64,000 bases of DNA, taken from an uncultured Eubacteriales bacterium (GTDB lineage: Bacteria; Bacillota; Clostridia; Oscillospirales; UBA644). Shown piece by piece: positions 1 to 8,556 of this stretch; position 1 is the first letter of the stretch, and every line of letters starts with the position of its first letter. The DNA is taken from positions 62,001-126,000 of the forward strand of contig CAKSBH010000002.1 in NCBI GenBank assembly GCA_934438175.1, read 5' to 3'. The notes beneath the pieces are model-generated. The model did not search any database, was not told the DNA's origin, and saw nothing but the letters and a program-made list of their open reading frames with translations. Made by a program: the position numbers and the translations under genes.

Positions 1-1839
1 CGCGGCATCATTCTGGGCAGACGCGGTATCCGGGAAGCGTATGAGACCGGACGCGGGAAGATCCTTGTCCGTGCCCGCGCAGAACTGGAAGAATACGGAA
101 ACGACCGGGTCCGCATTGTTGTTCACGAACTTCCGTACCAGGTAAACAAGCGGATGCTGATCAAAAACATGGCGGATCAGGTTCATGAAAAGAAACTGGA
201 CGGCATTGTGGATATCCGGGAAGAATCCGACCGGACGGGCATGCGGATTGTTATTGAGCTGCGCCGGGATGTCAACCCGCAGGTCATGCTGAACAAACTG
301 TATGCGCAAACGCAGATGCAGGTTACCTTTGCCATCAACATGCTGGCACTGGTTGACAATCAGTCTCAGCCGAGAATTCTTTCTCTGAAAAAGATTCTGG
401 AAGAGTACATCACCTTTCAGAAAGATCTGATTCTTCGCCGTACGCGCTTTCTTCTGAAAAAAGCGCAGGAGCGTGCGCATTTGCTGGAAGGTCTTCTCAT
501 TGCGCAGGAAAACATCGATGAGGTTATCCGCATCATCCGCAATTCTTACGATGATGCCAAAGAGAACCTGATGAACCGGTTCGGACTGTCCGATGTGCAG
601 GCATCGGCGATTCTGGAAATGCGCCTGAAAGCGTTGCAGGGACTGGAAGAAGAAAAACTCCGTGCGGAATATCAGGAACTGGAAGAAAAGATTGCGTATT
701 ACAACCGGATTCTTGCCGAAGATTCTTTGGTTGTGGAAATTCTCAAGCAGGAACTGACGGAGATCCGGGATAAATACGGAGACGACCGTCTGACCGAGAT
801 TCAGGATTCCGAAAGCGATCTTCTGGATGAGGATCTGATTGAACGCAAAACCTGCGTGTATACGCTGACGCATTGCGGCTATATCAAACGCCAGCCGGAA
901 GATGTTTATCGGGTGCAGCGCCGTGGCGGTCGCGGCATTTCTGCCATGACGACCAAGGAAGAGGATTTTGCGGAAGAGCTGTTCATCGGTTCCACGCACG
1001 ATTATCTTATGCTGTTTACCAACAAAGGGAAAGTTCAGCGCCTGCGCGGCTTTGAAATTCCCGAAACCTCCCGTCAGGCAAAGGGTACGAACCTGGTCAA
1101 TCTGCTGCAGTTGGAAACGGGCGAAAAAGTAACCGCTATGGTTGTGGTAAACGATCTGACCGAAGAAGGCGTCTATTTCAATATGGTTACCCGCAACGGC
1201 ATTACCAAACGTACGCCGGTAAGCGAATACAAAAACATCCGCCGGTCCGGACTGATTGCCATTAATCTGGACGAGGGCGATGAACTGGTTTCGGTGTGCC
1301 TTACTTACGGAAACGACCGGATTCTGGTGGCAACTAACGCCGGAATGGCGATCGAATATGACGAGGGGCAGGTGTCGGTCGTCGGCAGAACGGCAAGAGG
1401 CGTGAAAGCCATCCGGCTGAACAAGGGCGACTTTGTTGTCGGTTCGGTTGTGGTGGACGACACCCGCAAGTTGTTGACCGTAACGGCAAACGGCTTCGGC
1501 AAACGCTCGGAATTCGGAGAATTCTCCACGCAGAACCGCGGCGGTATGGGTGTGCGTTGCCAGAAAATTTCCGATAAGACCGGTGAAATGATCGGCATCC
1601 GTTCCGTTTCGGATGATGAAGACCTGCTGATCATTTCGTCTGACGGAGTGCTGATCCGTATGAAGGTTTCGGAAATTCCGACTTACGGAAGAAGTTCTTC
1701 CGGCGTTCGCGTGATGCGGCTTTCGGAGGGTCTTTGTGTTGTGAATATTGCATCGGTTCCCGTAGCCGTCGACGAAGAGCCGGAGACGGAAGAAGCCGAA
1801 GAAGATGGAACGAGAGAGGTTGAACAAAACAATGAATAA
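1..1839 (+). CDS. gyrA: DNA gyrase subunit A (3' part; 5' end outside window)
   Basis: The reading frame is open from base 1, so the gene starts upstream; 612 C-terminal residues are visible. GyrA is the DNA-cleaving and rejoining subunit of gyrase (GyrA2GyrB2), which introduces negative supercoils. The visible part begins in the breakage-reunion domain (GIRxAYxTGRGKI), continues through the long coiled-coil region, and then the C-terminal beta-pinwheel. The GyrA box QRRGGRG lies near base 920; it is needed for DNA wrapping and separates GyrA from the ParC paralogue. The end is acidic, as in many GyrA tails. The quinolone-resistance region and the active-site tyrosine lie before the window. 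The stop overlaps the start of glyS by 8 bases, suggesting coupled translation. Confidence 0.97.
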   Translation, partial: RGIILGRRGIREAYETGRGKILVRARAELEEYGNDRVRIVVHELPYQVNKRMLIKNMADQVHEKKLDGIVDIREESDRTGMRIVIELRRDVNPQVMLNKLYAQTQMQVTFAINMLALVDNQSQPRILSLKKILEEYITFQKDLILRRTRFLLKKAQERAHLLEGLLIAQENIDEVIRIIRNSYDDAKENLMNRFGLSDVQASAILEMRLKALQGLEEEKLRAEYQELEEKIAYYNRILAEDSLVVEILKQELTEIRDKYGDDRLTEIQDSESDLLDEDLIERKTCVYTLTHCGYIKRQPEDVYRVQRRGGRGISAMTTKEEDFAEELFIGSTHDYLMLFTNKGKVQRLRGFEIPETSRQAKGTNLVNLLQLETGEKVTAMVVVNDLTEEGVYFNMVTRNGITKRTPVSEYKNIRRSGLIAINLDEGDELVSVCLTYGNDRILVATNAGMAIEYDEGQVSVVGRTARGVKAIRLNKGDFVVGSVVVDDTRKLLTVTANGFGKRSEFGEFSTQNRGGMGVRCQKISDKTGEMIGIRSVSDDEDLLIISSDGVLIRMKVSEIPTYGRSSSGVRVMRLSEGLCVVNIASVPVAVDEEPETEEAEEDGTREVEQNNE

Positions 1840-3211
1840 TACGGAAAAGAAGATGGACGATATCGTAAATCTCTGCAAAGCCCGCGGCTTTGTCTATCCG
1901 GGCTCGGAGATTTACGGAGGGCTTTCCAACACCTGGGACTACGGTCCGCTCGGTGTGGAACTGAAAAACAACATCAAACGCTGCTGGTGGAAGAAGTTTG
2001 TTCAGGAAAGCGAGTACAACGTCGGGCTTGATGCCGCCATTCTGATGAACCCGCAGGTCTGGGTCGCTTCCGGTCATATCGGCGGTTTTTCGGATCCGCT
2101 GATGGACTGCAAGGATTGTAAGACCCGTCACCGCGCCGACAAATTGCTGGAAGATCTCGGTGTGGACTGCAACGGATGGACGAATGAGCAGCTGACGGAA
2201 TATATAAAAGAAAACCATGTCAAATGTCCGGTTTGCGGAAGCACCAATTTTACCGATATCCGCAAATTCAACCTGATGTTCAAAACCTTCCAGGGGGTTA
2301 CGGAGGATTCCAAGAGCGAACTGTATCTGCGTCCGGAAACGGCACAGGGCATTTTTGTGGATTTCAAAAGCGTTCAGCGCACCACCCGCAAGAAGCTTCC
2401 GTTCGGCATCGGTCAGATCGGAAAAAGCTTCCGCAATGAGATCACGCCGGGCAACTTCATTTTCCGTGTGCGTGAGTTTGAGCAGATGGAGCTGGAGTTC
2501 TTCTGCAAGCCGGGAACAGACCTGGAATGGTTTGACTACTGGCGCACGTTCTGCCACAATTTTCTGCTTTCGCTGGGGCTGAAAGAGGAGAACCTGCGCC
2601 TGCGGGATCATTCGCCGGAAGAACTGTGCTTTTATTCCAAAGCAACGACCGATTTTGAGTTTCTGTTCCCGTTCGGATGGGGCGAACTCTGGGGTGTGGC
2701 GGATCGTACCGATTATGACCTTTCGCAGCATCAGAAAACCTCCGGTCAGGATATGACGTATTTTGATACGGAAACAAACGAACATTATATTCCGTACGTT
2801 ATTGAGCCGTCACTCGGCGTGGAGCGCACTTTCCTGTCCGTTCTCTGCGATGCTTACGACGAAGAAATCGTAGACCCCGAAAAGAACGATAAACGTGTGG
2901 TTCTGCATTTGCATCCGGCATTGGCTCCCATCAAGGCGGCGGTTCTGCCTCTGTCCAAAAAACTGAATGAACAGGCGGAAGAAGTGTTCCACACCCTGCG
3001 TAAAAAGTTCAACGTGGATTTTGACGACGCGGGCTCGATCGGAAAACGGTATCGCCGTTACGACGAGATCGGCACGCCGCTTTGCGTGACGTTCGACTTT
3101 GATTCTCTGGAAGATCACTGCGTAACCGTCCGCGACCGTGATACGATGCAGCAGGTTCGTATGCCCATCGATCAACTGGAGGTATATATCGCCGAAAAGA
3201 CCGAATTCTGA
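1832..3211 (+). CDS. glyS: Glycyl-tRNA synthetase, single-chain (alpha2) type
   Basis: This 459-residue class II synthetase charges tRNA-Gly. It is the dimeric eukaryote/Bacillus/Actinobacteria-like form rather than the alpha2-beta2 GlyQ/GlyS pair. The N-terminus has the family signature FVYPGSEIYGGLSNTWDYGP; motif 2 is around FRNEITPGNFIFRVREFEQME and motif 3 around EPSLGVERTF; the anticodon-binding domain follows (HPALAPIKAAVLPL). A zinc-type CPVCG pair is present near residue 130. I chose the ATG at 1832 because GAGAGGT lies about a dozen bases before it; ATGs at 1805 and 1853 are in frame and possible. It overlaps gyrA, so it is probably transcribed with it. Confidence 0.95.
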   Translation: MNNTEKKMDDIVNLCKARGFVYPGSEIYGGLSNTWDYGPLGVELKNNIKRCWWKKFVQESEYNVGLDAAILMNPQVWVASGHIGGFSDPLMDCKDCKTRHRADKLLEDLGVDCNGWTNEQLTEYIKENHVKCPVCGSTNFTDIRKFNLMFKTFQGVTEDSKSELYLRPETAQGIFVDFKSVQRTTRKKLPFGIGQIGKSFRNEITPGNFIFRVREFEQMELEFFCKPGTDLEWFDYWRTFCHNFLLSLGLKEENLRLRDHSPEELCFYSKATTDFEFLFPFGWGELWGVADRTDYDLSQHQKTSGQDMTYFDTETNEHYIPYVIEPSLGVERTFLSVLCDAYDEEIVDPEKNDKRVVLHLHPALAPIKAAVLPLSKKLNEQAEEVFHTLRKKFNVDFDDAGSIGKRYRRYDEIGTPLCVTFDFDSLEDHCVTVRDRDTMQQVRMPIDQLEVYIAEKTEF

Positions 3212-3215
3212 CGTT

Positions 3216-3252
3216 TGTCTGTTGTTTTCAGAAAAAATCTTAATAACAGACA
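3216..3252 (+). repeat. Intercistronic inverted repeat before prfB
   Basis: TGTCTGTT (3216-3223) and AACAGACA (3245-3252) form perfect 8-base arms around a 21-base A/T-rich loop in the 61-base gap between glyS and prfB. The right arm runs into a short CAGA tandem repeat just before the prfB ribosome site. There is no T-run, so it is not a convincing terminator. It could be an mRNA processing or stabilising hairpin. Confidence 0.45.
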
Positions 3253-3272
3253 GACAGAAAGAGGAATGATTC

Positions 3273-4379
3273 ATGATTATTTTGGACGAATACCGTCTGA
3301 AGACGGAAGCCCTTCGCCGGGATGCCGAAGAACTCGGCAAGGTTATCGACATTGAGAAACTGAAGAGCCGGCAGAAGGAAATTGAGGAAATTTCGGCAGA
3401 CCCGAATTTCTGGAACGATGCGGAAGAATCCCGCAAGATTTTGACCGAGCAGAAAAAAATAAAGGCGAAGATTACGGAATACGAAAAGCTTTTGACCCTC
3501 TGCGATGATGCGGAAACTCTGGTGGCATTGGCGGCAGATGAAGCGGAAGGGGCTTTGGATAACGACATCCGCGCGGCGGTCTCCGCTGTGGAAAACGAAC
3601 TGGAGAAGCAGCGTCTGGAAACGCTGCTGACCGGGGAATTTGATGCCAACAACGCCATTATTTCCATTCATGCCGGCGCCGGCGGAACGGAGGCGCAGGA
3701 CTGGGCGCTGATGCTGTTCCGGATGTATACCCGGTACGGGGAACGTGCCGGATTCAAGGTAAAAGTTGTGGATATGCTGGACGGCGACGGTGCCGGGATC
3801 AAAAGCGGTACGCTGGTTCTGGAGGGCGAAAACGCTTACGGGTATCTCAAATCCGAAAACGGTGTTCATCGTTTGGTCCGGGTGTCTCCGTTTGATGCGG
3901 CGGGAAGACGGCAGACCTCGTTTGCCTCCGTGGAAGTGATGCCGGAAATTGACGATGAATCCAACAACATCGTCATCCGTGAGGAAGACATCGAGGTTAC
4001 GGCGCACCGGTCCTCCGGCGCGGGCGGTCAGCACATCAACAAAACCGATTCCGCCATCCGCATTCTGCACAAGCCCACCGGAATCGTGGTTGGCTGTCAG
4101 ACCGAGCGTTCGCAGAAGCAGAATAAGGAAACGGCGCTTCGGATGCTGAAGTCCAAGTTGGTGGAGATCAAAGAAAAAGAACATCTTGAAAAAATCGAAG
4201 ATATCAAGGGCGTACAGATGAAGATTGAATGGGGCTCGCAGATCCGTTCTTATGTTTTTATGCCCTACACACTGGTGAAAGATCATCGCACCGATTTTGA
4301 AATGGGCAATGTCAATGCTGTAATGGACGGCGACATCGAGGGCTTTATTGACGCTTATCTGCGGCACATCAAAAAATAA
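3273..4379 (+). CDS. prfB: Peptide chain release factor 2 (no programmed frameshift)
   Basis: RF2 reads UAA and UGA stop codons and triggers peptide release on the ribosome. The 368-residue protein has the RF2 recognition tripeptide SPF (in VSPFDAAGRRQ) and the catalytic GGQ loop (SSGAGGQHINKT). It is encoded in a single uninterrupted frame. In most bacteria prfB carries an early in-frame UGA after about 25 codons that requires a +1 shift for autoregulation; here the corresponding stretch reads GKVIDIEKL without a stop. Start ATG 3273 follows AAAGAGGAATGATTC. The stop TAA overlaps the rsmA ATG by one base. Confidence 0.96.
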   Translation: MIILDEYRLKTEALRRDAEELGKVIDIEKLKSRQKEIEEISADPNFWNDAEESRKILTEQKKIKAKITEYEKLLTLCDDAETLVALAADEAEGALDNDIRAAVSAVENELEKQRLETLLTGEFDANNAIISIHAGAGGTEAQDWALMLFRMYTRYGERAGFKVKVVDMLDGDGAGIKSGTLVLEGENAYGYLKSENGVHRLVRVSPFDAAGRRQTSFASVEVMPEIDDESNNIVIREEDIEVTAHRSSGAGGQHINKTDSAIRILHKPTGIVVGCQTERSQKQNKETALRMLKSKLVEIKEKEHLEKIEDIKGVQMKIEWGSQIRSYVFMPYTLVKDHRTDFEMGNVNAVMDGDIEGFIDAYLRHIKK

Positions 4380-5227
4380 TGGAACTGACAAAACTTTCGG
4401 ATATTCGTCCGCTGATGGAACGGTACGGATTTTCCTTTTCCAAAGCATTGGGACAGAATTTTCTGATCTCCCGTGAGATTCCCGTCCGGATCGCCGAAAG
4501 TGCGGCTCTTACCAAGGATTCTCTGGCTCTGGAAATCGGTCCCGGCGTGGGATGTCTGACCCGGGAGTTGGCTCTTCGGGCGGGAGCGGTACGCGCTGTT
4601 GAACTGGACCAACGCCTGCTTCCGCTTTTGGGCGAAACGCTGGAAGAGTTTGACAATGTGACCGTGATTCACGGAGATGCTATGAAGGTGGATTTTGCCG
4701 CTCTGTGCGAGGGATATGCGGATGTTGTGGTTTGTGCCAATCTTCCGTACTACATTACCACGCCGATTCTGATGCGGTTGCTGGAAAATCGCCTTCCGGT
4801 CCGGTCTGTTACCGTAATGGTGCAGAAGGAGGTTGCGGCACGGCTCTGTGCCTCGGCGGGTACGCCGGAATACGGTGCCATTACGGCGTCCGTGCAATAT
4901 TACACGCAGCCCAGGACGCTGTTCGGTGTTCCTTCCGGGTGCTTTTACCCCGCACCGAAGGTGGATTCTGCCGTGATCCGGCTTTCTCCGGTTCCTCCGC
5001 GTCTGAGTCCGGAGGAAGAACGGGTGTTTTTCCGATTGGTCCGTTCCGGATTCTCTCAACGCCGTAAAACGTTTGCCAATGCGGCATCTTCGGAATTCGG
5101 AATGACCCGGGCAGAATTTGCACAGCTTCTTATTGCGGAGGGCTTTTCTGCGGATATGCGGGCGGAAAAAGCATCCGTTGCGGATTTTATGAAATTGGCG
5201 AAAGCCATAAAGGAGAAAACAACATGA
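4379..5227 (+). CDS. rsmA: 16S rRNA dimethyladenosine transferase
   Basis: RsmA (KsgA) uses S-adenosylmethionine to dimethylate two adjacent adenines in the 3' terminal hairpin of 16S rRNA, a late check in 30S assembly. The 282-residue sequence begins with the family hallmark GFSFSKALGQNFL, has the SAM loop LEIGPGVGCLT, and the catalytic NLPYYITTP (NLPY motif). The C-terminal domain contains VDSAVIRL and GFSQRRKTF, both typical. It overlaps prfB by one base upstream and the next gene by four (ATGA) downstream, so the three genes are very likely co-translated. Confidence 0.97.
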   Translation: MELTKLSDIRPLMERYGFSFSKALGQNFLISREIPVRIAESAALTKDSLALEIGPGVGCLTRELALRAGAVRAVELDQRLLPLLGETLEEFDNVTVIHGDAMKVDFAALCEGYADVVVCANLPYYITTPILMRLLENRLPVRSVTVMVQKEVAARLCASAGTPEYGAITASVQYYTQPRTLFGVPSGCFYPAPKVDSAVIRLSPVPPRLSPEEERVFFRLVRSGFSQRRKTFANAASSEFGMTRAEFAQLLIAEGFSADMRAEKASVADFMKLAKAIKEKTT

Positions 5228-5652
5228 TTCTGGAATTCGGCGCTTGCCGTGTCGATGTGGATACGGAAGCAACCAAAGCGTTTTACGAAACGGCACCGAC
5301 CACTACGCAGAAATGCGACTGCATCGATTGCCGCAACTATGAAAAATACACGGAATATCTTTCTCCCAAGGTGGAGACGTTTTTTACATCTCTGGGGATA
5401 AATGCCGCCAAGAGCGCGGAGATGCGTGCCGTGGATACCTCCAATGCCGATGTCATTGTTTATGAGGGAACTTACGTTTTTGTCGGAACGGTTCTTGCCG
5501 GCGCCGGTGAAGAGATTGCGCTTACCCGCAATTTCAAGGTTACGTTTGCTTCCGAGACAATTCCTTCCGAATCCGGACTTCCGGCAAATGCTGCGGAGAT
5601 TCGTATTTCGGCAAATGTTCCCTGGGTTCTGACGGTAAAGAATCCGTATTGA
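5224..5652 (+). CDS. Conserved small protein of unknown function with CDCxxC motif
   Basis: A 142-residue protein whose ATG overlaps the rsmA stop (ATGA). I do not recognise the family. Visible features are a CDCIDCRNY cysteine cluster near residue 32 that could bind a metal, a predicted alpha segment after it, and a C-terminal half rich in alternating hydrophobic and charged residues suggestive of beta strands (VIVYEGTYVFVGTVLAG). There is no signal peptide or membrane segment, so it should be cytoplasmic. It is the last gene before a strong terminator and is probably cotranscribed with glyS-prfB-rsmA. Its tight coupling to rsmA makes it more likely real than chance. Confidence 0.8.
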   Translation: MILEFGACRVDVDTEATKAFYETAPTTTQKCDCIDCRNYEKYTEYLSPKVETFFTSLGINAAKSAEMRAVDTSNADVIVYEGTYVFVGTVLAGAGEEIALTRNFKVTFASETIPSESGLPANAAEIRISANVPWVLTVKNPY

Positions 5653-5665
5653 AAAAAGAAAAAAG

Positions 5666-5700
5666 AACGAGGCGACTGATCAGGTCGCCTCGTTTTCTTC
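5666..5700. terminator. Bidirectional intrinsic terminator
   Basis: CGAGGCGAC (5668-5676) pairs with GTCGCCTCG (5684-5692), extended by AA/TT, and is followed by TTTTCTTCTT on the plus strand. On the minus strand the stem is followed by TTCTTTTTTC. It therefore ends both the gyrA-to-5652 run and the converging minus-strand operon. The minus-strand gene's own stop codon lies in the loop. Confidence 0.85.
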
Positions 5701-6009
5701 TTCATTTTTAATGGTAACGTAGGTATGAATCAACGCCCGGGTCTCCTCTTCGGATAAAAACCGTTCCGGCACGCAGTCTTCGCAACGCAGAATCTCGCTG
5801 GTGCCGTAGATGCGGCAGACCAAAGGCCGGTTTTCGTACACGGCACATTTTCTGTCTATCAGATGGCAGCAGGCACCGTCCCGGTATTCATACCCGCCCA
5901 TTGCTTTTTGCTCTTCCGGCGTTGCCTGAATGACAAACGTGCAGCAGGCAAAGCAACCGTCCTTACAGCGGGAACGGGGAATGTCCCGGTAAAGCTCTCG
6001 TTCTTTCAT
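5680..6009 (-). CDS. YkgJ-family cysteine cluster protein
   Basis: A 109-residue protein with the cysteine pattern of the YkgJ/UPF0153 family, thought to bind zinc or an iron-sulfur cluster: CKDGCFACC near the N-terminus, then GACCHL, CAVYENRPLVCRIYG (the RPxxCRxY family signature) and CEDC. The biochemical role of the family is not firmly established. I chose the ATG at 6009 because a strong GGGAGGAG site precedes it; an in-frame ATG 63 bases further up would overlap znuB. It is the last gene of the acn-to-ykgJ run, and its stop TGA sits inside the terminator loop. Confidence 0.82.
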   Translation of the reverse strand: MKERELYRDIPRSRCKDGCFACCTFVIQATPEEQKAMGGYEYRDGACCHLIDRKCAVYENRPLVCRIYGTSEILRCEDCVPERFLSEEETRALIHTYVTIKNEEENEAT

Positions 6010-6041
6010 CGATGTCTCCTCCCGGAAAGATTTTTTCGCGG

Positions 6042-6878
6042 TCAGCCCCTCCGCAGGGCACCGATGCCGCAACAGATGCCGAAGACGGAAAGATCCGTCA
6101 GAACCACGGTGGAACCGACCGGTGTGTCCAGCAGAATGGCGGCAAGAATTCCCACGACCGTGCCGAATACAGAAAGGAGAACCGCACAGACCGTGACGGA
6201 GAAAAAGCTTTTGAACAGCCGCATGGCGGAAAGCGCCGGGAAAATGATAAGTGCGGAAACCAGCAGCGCACCGACAAGCTTCATTGCCAGCACGATGACA
6301 ACGCCCGTGATAACAGCAAGAAGGAGGTTGTAGGATTCCGCATTCGTCCCGGTTGCGGTGGCAAACGTTTCGTCAAACGTGACGGCGAACAGCTTTTGAT
6401 AGAAAAACACAAACACCAGAAGGACCGCAACGGAAATTCCGACGGAGATCCAGACCTCCTGTGTTGTCAACGAAAGAAATTCCGTTCCTCCGAACAGCGT
6501 TCCGCATACATCTCCGCTCATGTTTCCGGAAACGGGAAACAGGCTCATCAGAAGATATCCCGCTGCCAGCATGCCTACGGAGATCATGGCAACCGCAGCG
6601 TCGCCTTTGACACGGGATGCGGAATTGGTTTTGAGCAACAGAATGGCGGCGAGTACCGTAACGGGCAGAACCAGGTAAAGATTGTCGGTCAATCCGACAA
6701 CGCCGGCAACCGCCATTGCTCCGAATGCTACGTGGGAGAGTCCGTCGCCGATCATCGAAAATCGCTTCAGCACCAGGGAAACGCCCAGAAGCGAAGCGCA
6801 GACCGTAACGGCAATTCCGACAATCAGCGAATTCTGTACAAAGGTGAGAGAAAGATATTCTCCGAGTTTTTCAAACAT
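6042..6878 (-). CDS. znuB: Metal ABC transporter permease (ZnuB/MntB family)
   Basis: A 278-residue integral membrane protein with eight or so hydrophobic segments, matching the ABC-3 permease family that carries zinc or manganese across the cytoplasmic membrane. Characteristic stretches are LVLKRFSMIGDGLSHVAFGA (the coupling-helix region) and AMKLVGALLVSALIIFPALSA. The start at 6878 follows a very strong GGGGGAGGA site and overlaps the end of the ATPase gene by eight bases. With the two genes before it, it makes a complete importer. The histidine-rich binding protein points to zinc, but manganese cannot be excluded. Confidence 0.92.
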   Translation of the reverse strand: MFEKLGEYLSLTFVQNSLIVGIAVTVCASLLGVSLVLKRFSMIGDGLSHVAFGAMAVAGVVGLTDNLYLVLPVTVLAAILLLKTNSASRVKGDAAVAMISVGMLAAGYLLMSLFPVSGNMSGDVCGTLFGGTEFLSLTTQEVWISVGISVAVLLVFVFFYQKLFAVTFDETFATATGTNAESYNLLLAVITGVVIVLAMKLVGALLVSALIIFPALSAMRLFKSFFSVTVCAVLLSVFGTVVGILAAILLDTPVGSTVVLTDLSVFGICCGIGALRRG

Positions 6879-7569
6879 GAGAATCCTCCCCCGTTTCTTC
6901 CAGCCGTCTGCGGTATTCTTCCCGCGTCCCGAAAAACACAAACGAGCCGATGTGCAGAATGTGTGAGGCGCACGTCATGGCGGAGGAAAGATCGTGGGAG
7001 ATCATTACAACCGTCATGTTTTCGTCCCTGTTCAGGGTTTCTGTTACCTTATACAGTTCTTTGGTGACGGCAGAATCCAGCGATGCGGCGGGCTCGTCCA
7101 GAAACAGCATTCTGCGGGCGGCGCAAAGGGCTCTTGCCAAAAGGACCCGTTGCTGCTGCCCGCCGGAAAGCTCCCGGAAACAACGGTTTTCAAGATCCCG
7201 TACGGAAAGACGCTCCATGTTGCGTTCCGCACATTTTTTTTCTTCTTTGGTGTAAAACGGGCGCAATCCCGCATGCCCCGCACAGCCGGACAGAACGATC
7301 TCCCGCACGGATGCCGGGAAATCCTTGGAAACGGCTGTCCGTTGCGGCAAATAGCCGATATCCTTACGGGTCAGCCCCTCGTCATAGAGAATTTTTCCCT
7401 TTGCCGGCGCCTTCAGCCCGAGCAACGCTTTCATCAGGGTGGTCTTTCCGGAGCCGTTTTCGCCCAGGATACAAAGATAATTGCCCTCTTCCACCGAAAA
7501 GTTCAGATCGGACACAACAGAATGCCCCTCATAAGAAAGAGAAAGCGATTCGCAGCGAATCAGGGACAT
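6871..7569 (-). CDS. znuC: Metal ABC transporter ATP-binding protein (ZnuC family)
   Basis: A 232-residue ABC ATPase that powers the metal importer. Walker A is GENGSGKTT, the Q-loop is in YLPQRTAV, the signature is LSGGQQQR, Walker B is MLFLDEP, and the switch histidine is in MISHDLSS. The ATG at 7569 lies inside the last codons of the binding-protein gene and follows an AAGGAG site about 13 bases away. The order binding protein-ATPase-permease on one strand with overlaps is typical of Znu/Mnt-type operons. No Zur/MntR regulator gene or obvious operator is visible nearby. Confidence 0.93.
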   Translation of the reverse strand: MSLIRCESLSLSYEGHSVVSDLNFSVEEGNYLCILGENGSGKTTLMKALLGLKAPAKGKILYDEGLTRKDIGYLPQRTAVSKDFPASVREIVLSGCAGHAGLRPFYTKEEKKCAERNMERLSVRDLENRCFRELSGGQQQRVLLARALCAARRMLFLDEPAASLDSAVTKELYKVTETLNRDENMTVVMISHDLSSAMTCASHILHIGSFVFFGTREEYRRRLEETGEDSHV

Positions 7570-8543
7570 GAGGATTCCAACGCTCCTTTCAGTTCGGTCA
7601 GATTCCGTTCCATGACAGAACGGTAGGTCAGCCCGTTTTCGATTTCCTTTCGGGTGACGGATTGCAGCGAATTCATGGTTCGCAGCGTAAGGTTGCTTCT
7701 TCCGCAAAGAGAGCACAGGGTGTCGGAAATCCGCACGGCGGAATGCTCCAGAACAAGCAGGGAGGTAACATCGTATTCGTTTATTTTATCCGCCAGGGTG
7801 CGGAGATTTTCGTAAGACGTGGAGGTTTCGGTAGAGCAACCCGGGAAAGCCGCAAAATACGGAATGCGGTATGCTCCCAAAAGATATTGAAACGGAAAAC
7901 GGTCGGCAAAGATTACCGCTTTCTTGCCTGCGGTTTCCGCGACCTCTGCATAACGGGTGTCCAGTGCTTCCAGCTGTCGGAGATATTGTTCCGCGTTTTT
8001 GCGGAAGATGTCTGCATGGGATGCGTCCAGCCGCTCCAGTTCCGGCACAAGCGCCCGACAGAACGCCATGGCGTTTTTGAGCGAAAGCCAAAGGTGTTCG
8101 TCGTATTCTTCTTCGTGCCCGTGTCCGTGTTCGGATTCTTCCTTCATGCCCTCGGTTTCCTGTTCTTCCCGTTTTTCAACGGCGGTATCAAAAAATGTGA
8201 GCGTATGGCGTGCGGGCGAGGAATCCGGATCGTTCAGCATGTCTTTCAGCCATGCATCGGAAGAGCCGCCGACGTACAGAAACAGGTCGCAGGTGAGAAT
8301 GTCCCGCTTGTCCCGGGCGGTAAAAGCGTTTTTATAACTGTGGATATCTTCACCGTTTTCCGGCAGATAAACAATGGAAAACCGTTCGGCTTCTTCGCCC
8401 AGGATCTCCCGCACAAAATCGTAGGCAGCAAAGACGGAGCAGACGATCTTCGGCTTTTGATTTGTTTGCGAGGCAACGCAGCCGCCCAGTATAAGAACAG
8501 AAAAACAGAGAAGAAAAACAAAAGAAAGCAGTTTTCGGAACAT
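7560..8543 (-). CDS. znuA: Zinc ABC transporter substrate-binding lipoprotein (ZnuA family)
   Basis: A 327-residue extracellular metal-binding protein. It has a lipoprotein signal peptide with lipobox LGGC (cysteine 22), then the cluster A-I fold. A charged histidine-rich loop HGHGHEEEYDEHLW lies in the middle; such loops are typical of zinc-specific rather than manganese-specific members. Other family features are GEDIHSYKNAF and the later SCGRSNLTLRTMNSL region. The start at 8543 follows GAAGGAGAG. The gene sits 13 bases after ruvB, so uptake of the metal appears to be in the same transcript as the RuvABC repair genes, presumably a chance of operon packing. Confidence 0.92.
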   Translation of the reverse strand: MFRKLLSFVFLLCFSVLILGGCVASQTNQKPKIVCSVFAAYDFVREILGEEAERFSIVYLPENGEDIHSYKNAFTARDKRDILTCDLFLYVGGSSDAWLKDMLNDPDSSPARHTLTFFDTAVEKREEQETEGMKEESEHGHGHEEEYDEHLWLSLKNAMAFCRALVPELERLDASHADIFRKNAEQYLRQLEALDTRYAEVAETAGKKAVIFADRFPFQYLLGAYRIPYFAAFPGCSTETSTSYENLRTLADKINEYDVTSLLVLEHSAVRISDTLCSLCGRSNLTLRTMNSLQSVTRKEIENGLTYRSVMERNLTELKGALESSCP

Positions 8544-8556
8544 GGACTCTCCTTCT

